From assembly GCF_001662485.1 (NCBI RefSeq), contig NZ_JMTM01000060.1:186001-250000 (forward strand): a DNA stretch of 64,000 bases, read 5' to 3'. Source of the DNA: Flavobacterium succinicans. Lineage in GTDB: Bacteria > Bacteroidota > Bacteroidia > Flavobacteriales > Flavobacteriaceae. Below are positions 18,323 to 27,248 of this stretch, one piece after another. Each line of letters begins with the position of its first letter. Position 1 is the stretch's first letter. A program made the position numbers and the translations under genes. The notes below the pieces were generated by a model, which was given only the letters and a program-made list of their open reading frames with translations, searched no databases and had not been told where the DNA came from.

Positions 18323-19186
18323 ATGGATACAAAAGAGCTTTTAAAAAAAGTACGAAAAATAGAAATCAAAACCAGACGATTGAGCGATCATATCTTCTCT
18401 GGTGAGTATCATACCTCTTTCAAAGGCCGCGGAATGACGTTTAGCGAAGTGCGTCAATACCAATATGGTGACGATATTCGCGCGATCGATTGGAATGTAA
18501 CTGCCCGTTACAACGAAGCCCACGTAAAAGTTTTTGAAGAAGAACGCGAATTGACGATGATGTTAATGGTCGATATTTCGGGTTCTGAAAATTTTGGCTC
18601 TACCACTCAGTTCAAAAAAGAAATTGTCATTGAAATTGCCGCAACTATGGCTTTTTCGGCTACTCAAAACAATGACAAAATAGGTTTGATCTTGTTTTCT
18701 GACGAAATAGAATTGTACATTCCACCCAAAAAAGGGCGTTCTCACGTTTTGCGTTTGATACGTGAACTCATCGAATTTGAGCCTAAAAGCCATAAAACGG
18801 ATATCGCTCAAGCCTTGAAATTTCTATCAAGCACTCAAAAAAAGAAAGCAATTGTCTTTATGATTTCTGATTTTATGTGTGAAAATTACGAGCAAACCTT
18901 GAAGATTGCTTCTAAAAAGCACGATATTACTGGAATACGAGTGTACGATATTCGCGAAGAAAAAATGCCTAATCTAGGAATGGTGACGATGCTCGATGCC
19001 GAAACAGGACGAACTCAATTAATCAATACGGGTTCAAAAACAGTTCGAATGAATTATGAAAAACATTATCAAGATAAAGTAAATTATTTCAAAGAATCTT
19101 TTCGTAAGTCAGGCTCAGGAGTAGTGAATACAAGAGTCGATGAAAGTTATGTGACCAAATTATTAAGTTACTTTAAATCTCGTTAA
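18323..19186 (+). CDS. DUF58 domain protein (VWA-like) of the Bat operon
   Basis: A 287-residue protein with the DUF58 signature (SGEYHTSFKGRGMTFSEVR, GDDIRAIDWN) followed by a VWA-like fold with the metal-ion site DISGS near residue 93. No signal peptide or clear membrane segment. It lies 82 nt after moxR and 51 nt before the next gene. MoxR-DUF58 pairs are thought to work together, with the ATPase acting on the VWA protein. Its position in the Bat cluster suggests a role in envelope stress tolerance; the direct biochemical role is unknown. Confidence 0.88.
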   Translation: MDTKELLKKVRKIEIKTRRLSDHIFSGEYHTSFKGRGMTFSEVRQYQYGDDIRAIDWNVTARYNEAHVKVFEEERELTMMLMVDISGSENFGSTTQFKKEIVIEIAATMAFSATQNNDKIGLILFSDEIELYIPPKKGRSHVLRLIRELIEFEPKSHKTDIAQALKFLSSTQKKKAIVFMISDFMCENYEQTLKIASKKHDITGIRVYDIREEKMPNLGMVTMLDAETGRTQLINTGSKTVRMNYEKHYQDKVNYFKESFRKSGSGVVNTRVDESYVTKLLSYFKSR

Positions 19187-19237
19187 ACTAGCTTTTTCAG
19201 TCTTTTAAATCGTTGAAAAAGTTAAAGTTAAAAACAA

Positions 19238-20866
19238 ATGAAAATTAAACTTTACCTATTATTTATAGCGCTATCGACTTCTCTTTTTGCTCAGCAAAAA
19301 CAAGTGCTCACGTCTATAGACACCACCAAAAATAAAATTGGCGCGGAGTTTAAACTAACTCTAAAGACTACGGTAAAAACTACTTCCAAGGTTACTTTTC
19401 CTAACCTAAAAAATGTAGGACCACTTGAAGTAATCGAATCCTATCCGATTGACACCGTTAAAAAAAATGACCAACTGGAGTTAATCAAAAAATATGGTTT
19501 GACTCAGTTTGATTCTGGAAAATATACCATTCCTTCGGTTAAAATTTTAATCGATAAAAAGCCTTTTTTCTCGGATTCTATTAAAGTAGAAGTAGCCAAT
19601 GTTGCTGTCGATACTTTGAAACAAAAAATGTACGACATCAAAGGGATCATCAAAGCACAAAATTCGTGGGGCAATTGGTGGTTGTATCTTTTGATAGCTC
19701 TTGTTATCATTGGGGCAGTAGCCTATTGGTACCTCAAAATTCGTAAAAAAACAGTGGCACCAGAAGTTGTCGTTTACAAAACGCCTATCGAAAAAGCCAC
19801 GAGTTTATTGAATACTTTAGAGCAAAAAGAACTTTGGCAAAAAGGCGATGTAAAAGCATATTATAGCGAATTGACAGATATTGCCAGAAATTATATCGAA
19901 GAAGCCATAGCCATTCCAGCGATGGAAAGCACCACAGCGGAATTAGTTGCAGGACTAAAAGCGGCTTCTCAGAAAAAGAAAATGAAGTTATCTCAAGAAA
20001 CGATTGAGAATTTAGAGCGTGTTTTAAAACAAGCGGATTTGGTGAAATTTGCTAAATCAAAACCACTTGATTTCGAAATTACCGAGGATCGAAACAAAAT
20101 TCAGAAAGCCATTTTAACCTTAGATAATGCAATACCTGTTGTAGTAGAATCTGAAGAGGAAAATGTGTTGAATGAAGCTCAAAAACAAAAACAATTACAA
20201 CTGCAATTAGAAAAAGAACGCAAAGCCAAAATCAGAACTTATGTTGGTGTTGGTGTAGGAATCGTAGTTGGAATATTCTTATTTTTTGTGGTGACCAAAG
20301 GATTTATGTACACCGTACACTCGATTATCGGACATCAAACCAAAGAATTACTAGAAGGCGAATGGGTGAAAAGTCAATACGGAAATCCAGGTGTAATCAT
20401 TGAAACTCCAGAAGTATTAATGCGTGTCGATTTGAAAAAAGCATTACCAAAAGAAGGTTTGGCCTTAATTAAAGACATGCAATCCTTTGGTTATGGAAGC
20501 TTTTTGGATAATTTCTATTTAATGGTCTCTACTTATAGTTTCAAACAAGAAAATGCCCTCGATTTGTCAAAAGCCCTTGATAGTTCTATAAAAATGATGG
20601 AATTACAAGGCGCTCAAAATATGCTCGTTAAGCAAGAAGATTTTGAAACGCCTGAAGGACTAAAAGGTATCAAAGGTTACGGAACATTCTCTAAAGTTGA
20701 CGATAAATCCAATAGCAGTACGAAATTGTATTATGAGATATTATTGTTTAGTCAAAATGGCGGATTGCAACAAATTATGATTTTGCACGAAGAAGGAGAT
20801 GAGTACGCTATAAAAATAGCAGAACGTATTTTGAATTCTGTTGAATTAAAACTAACAAGAAACTAA
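19238..20866 (+). CDS. Bat-operon two-TM protein with BatD-like N-terminus and C-terminal domain
   Basis: A 542-residue membrane protein. Signal peptide about 1-18 (SLFAQ), then a beta-sandwich-like periplasmic region with similarity in style to BatD (residues about 20-140), a transmembrane helix (WWLYLLIALVIIGAVAYWYL), a cytoplasmic helical region (about 170-325), a second transmembrane helix (VGVGVGIVVGIFLFFVV), and a C-terminal soluble domain of about 190 residues that I do not recognise. The stop overlaps the batA start by one base (TAATG), so it is translationally coupled to it. Probably anchors or regulates the VWA proteins. Confidence 0.75.
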   Translation: MKIKLYLLFIALSTSLFAQQKQVLTSIDTTKNKIGAEFKLTLKTTVKTTSKVTFPNLKNVGPLEVIESYPIDTVKKNDQLELIKKYGLTQFDSGKYTIPSVKILIDKKPFFSDSIKVEVANVAVDTLKQKMYDIKGIIKAQNSWGNWWLYLLIALVIIGAVAYWYLKIRKKTVAPEVVVYKTPIEKATSLLNTLEQKELWQKGDVKAYYSELTDIARNYIEEAIAIPAMESTTAELVAGLKAASQKKKMKLSQETIENLERVLKQADLVKFAKSKPLDFEITEDRNKIQKAILTLDNAIPVVVESEEENVLNEAQKQKQLQLQLEKERKAKIRTYVGVGVGIVVGIFLFFVVTKGFMYTVHSIIGHQTKELLEGEWVKSQYGNPGVIIETPEVLMRVDLKKALPKEGLALIKDMQSFGYGSFLDNFYLMVSTYSFKQENALDLSKALDSSIKMMELQGAQNMLVKQEDFETPEGLKGIKGYGTFSKVDDKSNSSTKLYYEILLFSQNGGLQQIMILHEEGDEYAIKIAERILNSVELKLTRN

Positions 20867-21867
20867 TGGAAAAAATCACCTTTTTAAATCCTGAGTTTTT
20901 TTGGTTGTTCTTGTTTCTACCAGTAGTTATTGCTTGGTTGTTTTGGAAAAAGAACCAGCAAGTAGCCTCGCTTAAAGTGAGTTCTACAGCCGGTTTTCAA
21001 GGCAAAAAATCATTTTGGGTGCAGTTGAAACCGTATTTGAGCGTGTTTAGAATTTTGGCCTTAGCGTCGCTGATTATTGCAATGGCAAGACCAAGAACAG
21101 TCGATGTAAGCAATAGAACCAAAACCACCAAAGGAATTGATATTGTTATGGCAATAGACGTTTCAGGAAGTATGTTGGCCAAAGATTTAAAGCCCAACCG
21201 TATGGAAGCTTTAAAACGTGTGGCGGCGAGTTTCGTTGACGAAAGACCCAATGACCGTATTGGATTGGTAGTGTATGCTGCAGAATCCTACACTAAAACT
21301 CCTGTAACTAGTGATAAAGCCATTGTTCAGGAAGCTATCAAAAGCATAAAATACGACAACGTTTTGCAAGACGGAACCGGAATTGGAATGGGATTGGCGA
21401 CAGCTGTAAACCGATTGAAAGACAGCAAAGCCAAAAGCAAAGTCATTATTCTATTGACGGATGGTGTAAACAATGCTGGTTTTATTGAACCAGAAACGGC
21501 TTCAGATATTGCCAGACAATACGGAATCAAAGTCTACACTATCGGTATTGGAACAAATGGAATGGCAATGTTTCCTTATGCAATCGCACCGAACGGAGGC
21601 TTTTTGTTCCAAATGATGAAAGTAGAAATCGACGAGCAATTAATGAAAAACATAGCCCGAAAAACCGATGGTAAATATTTTAGAGCGACTAGCAATGACA
21701 AATTAGCACAGATTTATAACGAAATCAATAAACTCGAAACGACAGAAATAGAAGAATTGAAGTTCTATGATTATGATGAAAAGTTCAGATTTTTTGTATT
21801 GCTAGCGGGACTATTGTTACTTATTGAAGTTGGTTTGAGAAATACAGTGTACAGAAGTTTTATTTAA
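20866..21867 (+). CDS. batA: BatA, VWA-domain membrane protein
   Basis: A 333-residue protein with two N-terminal transmembrane segments (FFWLFLFLPVVIAWLFW and FRILALASLIIAMA), a VWA domain with metal-ion site DVSGS near residue 100 and TDGVNNAG later, and a C-terminal transmembrane helix. The start overlaps the upstream stop by one base. BatA and BatB are paired inner-membrane VWA proteins of the Bacteroides aerotolerance (Bat) system. In most Bacteroidetes batB follows directly; here a 381-nt GxxExxY gene with repeat arms separates them. Confidence 0.9.
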   Translation: MEKITFLNPEFFWLFLFLPVVIAWLFWKKNQQVASLKVSSTAGFQGKKSFWVQLKPYLSVFRILALASLIIAMARPRTVDVSNRTKTTKGIDIVMAIDVSGSMLAKDLKPNRMEALKRVAASFVDERPNDRIGLVVYAAESYTKTPVTSDKAIVQEAIKSIKYDNVLQDGTGIGMGLATAVNRLKDSKAKSKVIILLTDGVNNAGFIEPETASDIARQYGIKVYTIGIGTNGMAMFPYAIAPNGGFLFQMMKVEIDEQLMKNIARKTDGKYFRATSNDKLAQIYNEINKLETTEIEELKFYDYDEKFRFFVLLAGLLLLIEVGLRNTVYRSFI

Positions 21868-21869
21868 AG

Positions 21870-22420
21870 TTAAACACAAAGAAACTAAGTAGGCACAAAG
21901 GCCACAAAGTAAATAAAATGAGTGAAAATGATATTTCAAAAATTGTTTTCGAATGTGCTTTAAAAGTACATCAAAAATTAGGGCCAGGTCTTTTGGAAAG
22001 TGCATATGAAGAATGTTTGTATTATGAGTTAAATAAGCATAATTTCAAAATTGAAAAGCAAAAAAAATTGCCTTTAATTTATGAAGATGTAAAATTAGAC
22101 GCTGGTTATAGAATAGATTTACTAATTGATGAGAAATTTATTGTTGAAATTAAAGCTGTTGAAGATTTAACCGATGTTCATTTAGCGCAGTTACTAACTT
22201 ATTTGAGATTGTCAAATTGCAAACTTGGTTTGCTAATTAATTTTAATGTGAGCTTGTTAAAATATGGCGTAAAACGAGTAATTAATGGGAGGTTGTAAAC
22301 AATCCGTCATTATAAATTTTAAGATTTTATAAAAAACTTATAATTACATAGAAAAGAATAAATATCAGTTTGCAATTTAACTTGTGAACTTAGTGAAAAC
22401 TTAGTGCCCTTAGTGGTTAA
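21870..22420 (+). mobile_element. GxxExxY cassette with imperfect terminal inverted repeats
   Basis: The left arm (21870-21909) and the right arm (22381-22420) are 40 nt each and imperfectly complementary. Read inward, the left is ttaaacacaaag...ctaag...cacaaaggccacaaag and the right is ttaaccactaag...cactaag...cactaagttcacaag; both are strings of CACAAAG or CACTAAG words every 9-11 nt. Between them is one ORF (21918-22298). The element starts 3 nt after the batA stop and ends 6 nt before the batB start, so it splits two normally adjacent genes without breaking either. No transposase and no clear target-site duplication. Confidence 0.6.
21918..22298 (+). CDS. GxxExxY protein (PD-(D/E)XK-like)
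   Basis: A 126-residue protein with the family motif GLLESAY (G-x2-E-x2-Y) at about residues 26-32 and a nuclease-like core: Asp in YRIDLLID followed by EIK in FIVEIKAV, then the helix VHLAQLLTYLR. The family is assigned to the PD-(D/E)XK nuclease superfamily, but its function is not established. It lies inside the Bat operon in the same direction, flanked by inverted-repeat arms, and has no relationship to aerotolerance that I can see. More AT-rich than the Bat genes. Members of this family are also known from 23S rRNA intervening sequences, so a mobile-cassette role is a fair inference. Confidence 0.85.
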   Translation: MSENDISKIVFECALKVHQKLGPGLLESAYEECLYYELNKHNFKIEKQKKLPLIYEDVKLDAGYRIDLLIDEKFIVEIKAVEDLTDVHLAQLLTYLRLSNCKLGLLINFNVSLLKYGVKRVINGRL

Positions 22421-22426
22421 ATACAA

Positions 22427-23458
22427 ATGGAATTAGACGAAAAAAAATATTTATACCTACTCATCCTATTGCCTCTTTTGGTAGTGGTTTTCTTGTACAA
22501 TTTGTATTGGAAAAGAAAAAAACAACGCGAATTTGGTTCGGTTGAAATGGTGCAAAAGTTGAGTCCAGATAGCTCTAGTTTTAAATCGGTATTGAAATTA
22601 ATTGTGTTAGTATTGGCTTTTGCCTGCTTGATTTTAGGATTGGTAAATCCTAAAATTGGCACCAAAATGGAAACGGTGAAGCGTGAAGGTATTGATATTG
22701 TTTTCGCGGTCGATGTTTCTAAAAGTATGCTGGCAGAGGATATCGCGCCAAGTCGTTTAGAAAAAAGCAAGCAAATCGTCTCTCAAATCATCAACCAACT
22801 CGGCAGTGACCGCATTGGCATTGTGGCTTATGCTGGAAGTGCTTTTCCAGTATTGCCAATTACCTCAGATTACGGTGTAGCGAAGATGTTTTTGCAAAGT
22901 ATGAATACCGACATTGTTTCGTCTCAAGGAACTTCTTTAGACGAAGCGATTAAATTATCGGCTACTTATTTTGATGAAAAAAGCAAAACGAGTAAATTGA
23001 TGATTATGATTTCGGATGGAGAAGACCATTCTGAAGGAGCTGAAAGCGCCGCCGAAGAAGCCAATAAAATTGGTATGAAAATCATCACCATTGGTGTCGG
23101 AACAGAAAAAGGAGGTACGATTCCTTTGCGCCGAAACGGTGTGATTGAAAGCTATAAAAGAGACAAGGACAATCAAATTGTTATCACAAAATTGAATCCA
23201 GAAAGCTTGAAAAGTATTGCAAAAGCGACGAATGGGAATTATGTAAACGGTGCAAATACCAAAGAAGTGTTAGAATTCGTAAAAAACACTTTGGATAAAA
23301 TCCAAAAAACAGAATTTGAAGCGACTGAAATGGCAGAGTATCAATCTCAATTTCAATGGTTTTTAGCGATTGGTTTTCTGTTGCTTTTGGTAGATGTTTT
23401 TCTGTTAGAGCGCAAAACAAGTTGGGTGAAAAAATTGAATTTGTTTAACGAGAAATAA
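22427..23458 (+). CDS. batB: BatB, VWA-domain membrane protein
   Basis: A 343-residue inner-membrane protein with an N-terminal helix (YLLILLPLLVVVFLYNLYW), a second helix (LIVLVLAFACLILGLV), a VWA domain with DVSKS near residue 98 in place of the more usual DxSGS (the D-x-S-x-S metal-site pattern is kept), and a C-terminal helix. Forms a pair with BatA. The start codon lies 6 nt from the right arm of the GxxExxY cassette, so that element supplies the upstream untranslated sequence. Confidence 0.9.
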   Translation: MELDEKKYLYLLILLPLLVVVFLYNLYWKRKKQREFGSVEMVQKLSPDSSSFKSVLKLIVLVLAFACLILGLVNPKIGTKMETVKREGIDIVFAVDVSKSMLAEDIAPSRLEKSKQIVSQIINQLGSDRIGIVAYAGSAFPVLPITSDYGVAKMFLQSMNTDIVSSQGTSLDEAIKLSATYFDEKSKTSKLMIMISDGEDHSEGAESAAEEANKIGMKIITIGVGTEKGGTIPLRRNGVIESYKRDKDNQIVITKLNPESLKSIAKATNGNYVNGANTKEVLEFVKNTLDKIQKTEFEATEMAEYQSQFQWFLAIGFLLLLVDVFLLERKTSWVKKLNLFNEK

Positions 23459-23524
23459 AGTTTTCTAACCTCCCAATGTGAAGTTGATAAATGTACTTGA
23501 AAGTGATAAAATACAAAATTACAA

Positions 23525-24286
23525 ATGATTAAAAAATATTTCATATTCCTTTTCTTGTTTTCCCTATTGGGGCTAGGAGGCTTATTTGCTCAACAAAAAG
23601 ACAAAGCTTTGCCAAAAGCCAATGAAGAGTTTTCAGAAAAAAAGTTTGTAGAAGCGGAGGCAAATTATAGAATTTCACAATCGAAATTCCCAAACCGAAC
23701 GGTAGCTCCTTACAATTTAGGTAATGCCATTTACAAGCAAAATCAAAATGCCGAAGCACAATACGCCTATGTCGAAGCACTACGCAAAGCAAAAGTAAAA
23801 TCGCAAAAGCACAAGATATTGCACAACTTGGGGAATACTTTTATGAAAGATAAAAATTATGAAGCCGCAGTTGATGCTTATAAAAACGCTTTACGTTCTA
23901 ATCCCGAAGATGAAGAAACGCGTTACAATTACGCTTTGGCCAAAAAAATGCTAAAAGACAATCCACCGAAAAACGATAAGGATAATAAAAAAGACAAAGA
24001 CAAGGATAAAGATAAGAAGGACGACAAGAAAGACGGAGATAAGGACAAAGACAAAAAAGACGATAAAGGCGATCAGGACAAAAAACAAGATCCTAATCAA
24101 AACGAGCAAAAAAACAGCAAAAATCAAGATCAAAAAGGACAACCCAAACCAAAACCTGGCGATATTTCTAAAGACCGTTTAGAAAACCTTTTGGATGCTG
24201 TAAACAACGAAGAAAAGAAAATTCAAGATAAAGTAAAAGCCAAACAAGGCCAAGGAAAACCAGTTCAAACCGAAAAAGATTGGTAA
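23525..24286 (+). CDS. batC: BatC, TPR protein with lysine/aspartate-rich tail
   Basis: A 253-residue exported protein: signal peptide about 1-22, tetratricopeptide repeats at about residues 30-140 (YNLGNAIYKQ, HNLGNTFMK, AAVDAYKNALRSNPED), then a low-complexity segment of about 70 residues made almost only of K and D (for example DKDKKDDKKDGDKD), then a short C-terminal helix. TPR proteins in Bat operons are thought to scaffold the VWA complex. It is followed within 21 nt by batD. Confidence 0.88.
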   Translation: MIKKYFIFLFLFSLLGLGGLFAQQKDKALPKANEEFSEKKFVEAEANYRISQSKFPNRTVAPYNLGNAIYKQNQNAEAQYAYVEALRKAKVKSQKHKILHNLGNTFMKDKNYEAAVDAYKNALRSNPEDEETRYNYALAKKMLKDNPPKNDKDNKKDKDKDKDKKDDKKDGDKDKDKKDDKGDQDKKQDPNQNEQKNSKNQDQKGQPKPKPGDISKDRLENLLDAVNNEEKKIQDKVKAKQGQGKPVQTEKDW

Positions 24287-24306
24287 TTCAAAAACCGCAT
24301 TTTAAA

Positions 24307-26061
24307 ATGAAAAAATTTATTGCAGTTGCACTTTTTATAATTGCTAACCCACTTCTGGCTCAAGTTCAATTCGAGACACGAGTGAGTAAAAACACTTTGG
24401 CATTAAACGAACGCCTTCGTGTTGACTTTATTATGAATGTAGATGGTGATAATTTTATTCAACCTTCCTTCGATGGCTTCCGAATCATCGCAGGACCTAG
24501 CCAACAAGTAAGTCAATCGTGGGTGAACGGAAGAAGCTCTTTTGAAAAAGTGTATTCTTATTTTTTGTTGCCTACTCGAAAAGGAGCTTTGGTGATTAAG
24601 CAAGCCGCGATTGAGTTCAATGGTCAGGTATACAAAACATCTCCCGTAAAGATTACGGTAACCAATGCAGTACAGCAAAGTCAGGAAGAGAATGACGGCC
24701 AAATTTCTGCCGATAACAATTTATATTTAGTAGCCGATGTTTCTAAAACCAATCCGTACATCAATGAACCCATTACGGTTGTGTATAAATTGTATTTCAG
24801 CTACAATATTGGAATTGGAGTAAACTGGGAAGAAAAGAGTAAACCAAAATACAATGATTTTTGGAGCCAAAATATTGATATCAAGCAACTGGTTCCTGAA
24901 GAGGGAATGTTTAGAGGGGAACGTTTTAGGTATGTAGTTCTTCGTAAAACGGTTTTGTATCCTCAAAAATCAGGGAAGTTAGTGATAGAGCCACTTTCAT
25001 TAGATATACCTGTTCAATTGCCCACCAATAGAAGAGATATGTTTGGGCAATTTATTGTAAAAGATGTAACTAAGAATGTAACTACAGGAGCAAAAACCAT
25101 TGCAGTAAAAGGATTGCCAGAATCCGGTAAACCAGCAGATTTTTCCGGCGCCGTGGGAACTTTTGATTTTAAAGTTACACCAAGTAAAACAACGCTGCAC
25201 AATGGAGAAAGTTTAGAGTTGGTAGTAAGCGCCGCTGGAAAAGGCAATCTTAAATTATTCACCTTACCCAAACCTGTAGTTCCAAATGCCTTAGAAATGT
25301 ATGACCCTGTTCATTCGGAATCCGTAAATACACCGCTTTCTGGAATGGCAGGTAAGATTTCGGATAGTTATACCATTATTCCGCAGTTCAAAGGAACCTA
25401 TCCGATTAAACCAATGCAGTTCTCTTATTTTGATTTGAATTCGGGCAGCTATAAAACGATTACTTCACCAGAAATTTTAGTCACTGTTTTGGATGGCCCG
25501 ACGGCTACAGATAGTACTGCAGTGGCGAGCACCGCTAAAAATAAAATCAGTAATGTAGAGCAATTCAAATTCATCAAGCTCAAAACAGAACTTGCCGATG
25601 TTCACGCAAAGGATTTCTTAGGATCCAATAGCTTTTATGCATTGTTATTGCTTCCTTTTGGAATAATTCCTTTGATTGTTATTTTCAAAAAGAAAAAAGA
25701 AGCCATAGATAGCGATGTCTTTGGTAACCGAATCAAAATGAACAATAAATTGGCTAAAAAATATTTGTCGGAAGCCAAAAAACAAATTGCGAACAAAGAG
25801 TTGTTCTATGTGGCACTCGAAAAAGCGATGCATAATTTCTTAAAAGCCAAATTACACATCGAGACTTCAGAAATGAGTAAAGATAACATTCAAGAATTAT
25901 TGTTGTCTAGAAAAGCCAATCCTGAAGCTGTAAACGATTTTATTGCCTTGACAGAAAATTGTGAGATTGCGCGTTATGCGCCTTCATCTAGCGCCTCGAT
26001 TCAGCAAGATTTTGATAAAGCCGTCGAGATTATTTCGGGATTAGAAAAACAAATTGTGTAA
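24307..26061 (+). CDS. batD: BatD, oxygen-tolerance family membrane protein
   Basis: A 584-residue protein: signal peptide (MKKFIAVALFIIANPLLAQ), several beta-sandwich repeats of the BatD family (about 20-400, including FNGQVYKTSPVKITV and a conserved AGKGNLKLFTLPKP), a transmembrane helix near residue 448 (FYALLLLPFGIIPLIVIF), and a cytoplasmic helical tail. I chose MKKFIAV at 24307; an upstream in-frame TTG lies inside batC. It follows batC closely and precedes batE. The large periplasmic domain probably links the VWA complex to the cell wall or outer membrane; the function is not directly established. Confidence 0.9.
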   Translation: MKKFIAVALFIIANPLLAQVQFETRVSKNTLALNERLRVDFIMNVDGDNFIQPSFDGFRIIAGPSQQVSQSWVNGRSSFEKVYSYFLLPTRKGALVIKQAAIEFNGQVYKTSPVKITVTNAVQQSQEENDGQISADNNLYLVADVSKTNPYINEPITVVYKLYFSYNIGIGVNWEEKSKPKYNDFWSQNIDIKQLVPEEGMFRGERFRYVVLRKTVLYPQKSGKLVIEPLSLDIPVQLPTNRRDMFGQFIVKDVTKNVTTGAKTIAVKGLPESGKPADFSGAVGTFDFKVTPSKTTLHNGESLELVVSAAGKGNLKLFTLPKPVVPNALEMYDPVHSESVNTPLSGMAGKISDSYTIIPQFKGTYPIKPMQFSYFDLNSGSYKTITSPEILVTVLDGPTATDSTAVASTAKNKISNVEQFKFIKLKTELADVHAKDFLGSNSFYALLLLPFGIIPLIVIFKKKKEAIDSDVFGNRIKMNNKLAKKYLSEAKKQIANKELFYVALEKAMHNFLKAKLHIETSEMSKDNIQELLLSRKANPEAVNDFIALTENCEIARYAPSSSASIQQDFDKAVEIISGLEKQIV

Positions 26062-26165
26062 ACCACAAAGCATAGAAGTGTAAACAAGAATAATTGAGTG
26101 AGCACTATAAAATAGTGTTCTTAGTGCTTTCTTTGTGATCCTTGTGTTTAAAATTTAAACAAATT
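26062..26165. repeat. ORF-less inverted-repeat element between batD and batE
   Basis: Left words aaccacaaag and catagaagtg (26061-26080) face right words ttcttagtgc, ttctttgtga and tccttgtgtt (26119-26149), which are the complement of CACAAAG/CACTAAG strings. A small inner palindrome (cactataaaatagtg) lies at 26103-26117. This matches the arm style of the GxxExxY cassette 4 kb upstream but carries no ORF. Confidence 0.5.
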
Positions 26166-26912
26166 ATGAAAAATATAGTTTATTTATTATTGTTTATAAC
26201 CAGTGTTTTAACTGCTCAAAATGGTTTTGAAGCGGGGAATGCATTATACAAAAAAGGGCAGTACGAACAAGCCATTCAGGCCTACGAATCGGTGGTTCAA
26301 ACAGAAAAAAAAGTATCGGCCGATTTGTATTTTAATTTGGGCAATTGTTATTACAAACTCAATCAAGTCGCGCCAGCTATTTATAATTACGAAAAGGCGT
26401 TGGTTTTAAAACCCCATGACAATGAGATTCAAAACAATTTGAAATTTGCCCAAAAAAGAACCATAGACGAGATTAAAGTCGTTCCCAAAGTAGGTTTCGA
26501 GAAGTTAGTACATGATTTCACATCATTCTTTCATTATGATACTTGGGGATGGATTGCTATAGGGTTTGCGCTATTGTTTTTACTTTTCTTTTTAGGCTAT
26601 TATTTTGGTCAAACTTCAGTAGCGAAACGAGTGTTTTTCTTTGGCATGTTTTTTTGGTTACTTTTAGTTTTGATTAGTGTTTTTGCAGGTTATTTTGAGC
26701 AAAGTCATTTTAAAAATGATAGACCAGCTATACTTTTTGCAGAAAGTACCGAAGTAAAAAGTGAGCCACAAGCTGCAAGTCTGACTGTAATAATCCTCCA
26801 TGAAGGCACCAAAGTTTATGTACTAGAAAGGCTAGAACAATGGCGAAAAGTACAACTCACGGACGGCACTGAAGGCTGGTTGAACGCGAATTCTATTAAA
26901 GAAGTGAAGTAA
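26166..26912 (+). CDS. batE: BatE, TPR protein with C-terminal SH3-like domain
   Basis: A 248-residue membrane protein: signal peptide (MKNIVYLLLFITSVLTAQ), TPR repeats at about 20-95 (GNALYKKGQYEQAIQAYE, FNLGNCYYKLN), two transmembrane segments (WGWIAIGFALLFLLFFLGYYF and VFFFGMFFWLLLVLISVFAGYF), and a C-terminal SH3-like region (LHEGTKVYVLERLEQWRKV). This order is typical of BatE. Chosen start is 26166, which begins a proper signal peptide. It closes the operon; a strong terminator follows. Confidence 0.9.
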   Translation: MKNIVYLLLFITSVLTAQNGFEAGNALYKKGQYEQAIQAYESVVQTEKKVSADLYFNLGNCYYKLNQVAPAIYNYEKALVLKPHDNEIQNNLKFAQKRTIDEIKVVPKVGFEKLVHDFTSFFHYDTWGWIAIGFALLFLLFFLGYYFGQTSVAKRVFFFGMFFWLLLVLISVFAGYFEQSHFKNDRPAILFAESTEVKSEPQAASLTVIILHEGTKVYVLERLEQWRKVQLTDGTEGWLNANSIKEVK

Positions 26913-26932
26913 ATGTTAAGGTGAATTTTCTT

Positions 26933-26972
26933 AAAAACGGGTGTTTCTATTGTTGAGAAACACCCGTTTTTT
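26933..26972 (+). terminator. Terminator of the Bat operon
   Basis: A 15-bp stem (aaaacgggtgtttct / agaaacacccgtttt) with loop attgttg, ending in a T-run. It follows batE by about 20 nt. The remaining sequence to 27248 is AT-rich and holds no ORF or clear repeat; it must contain the promoter of the next SusC gene, but I could not place a convincing box. Confidence 0.85.
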
Positions 26973-27248
26973 GCTTAAAAGCTTATGTTTTTAGGGTGTT
27001 TTTTGGGGAAATTATGTTAAAATTAGCATTCCTGCAATTATATTGAATTCGCAATTTAATTTAGATATAATTTTTAATACCTGTTTGATTTGTGTTAAAT
27101 CTAAAAATATGTGTTGGGTATTTTATAATTAATGTAATATAAAATTTACTGAATTCCTTTGTTTTCGAGGGTTCGCAATGGATTGCTGTTTTTTTTATTA
27201 AGAAATTGTTAAGATTTTTGTCGCATAACTAAATCAAAATTCAAGTTT

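Noticed and set aside
21918..22298. Toxin-antitoxin gene
   Set aside because: Only one ORF is in the cassette and no partner gene accompanies it.
23951..24142. Minus-strand open frame with a hydrophobic protein opposite batC
   Set aside because: It is the complement of the lysine/aspartate-rich tract, whose AT-rich codons read as hydrophobic residues in reverse.
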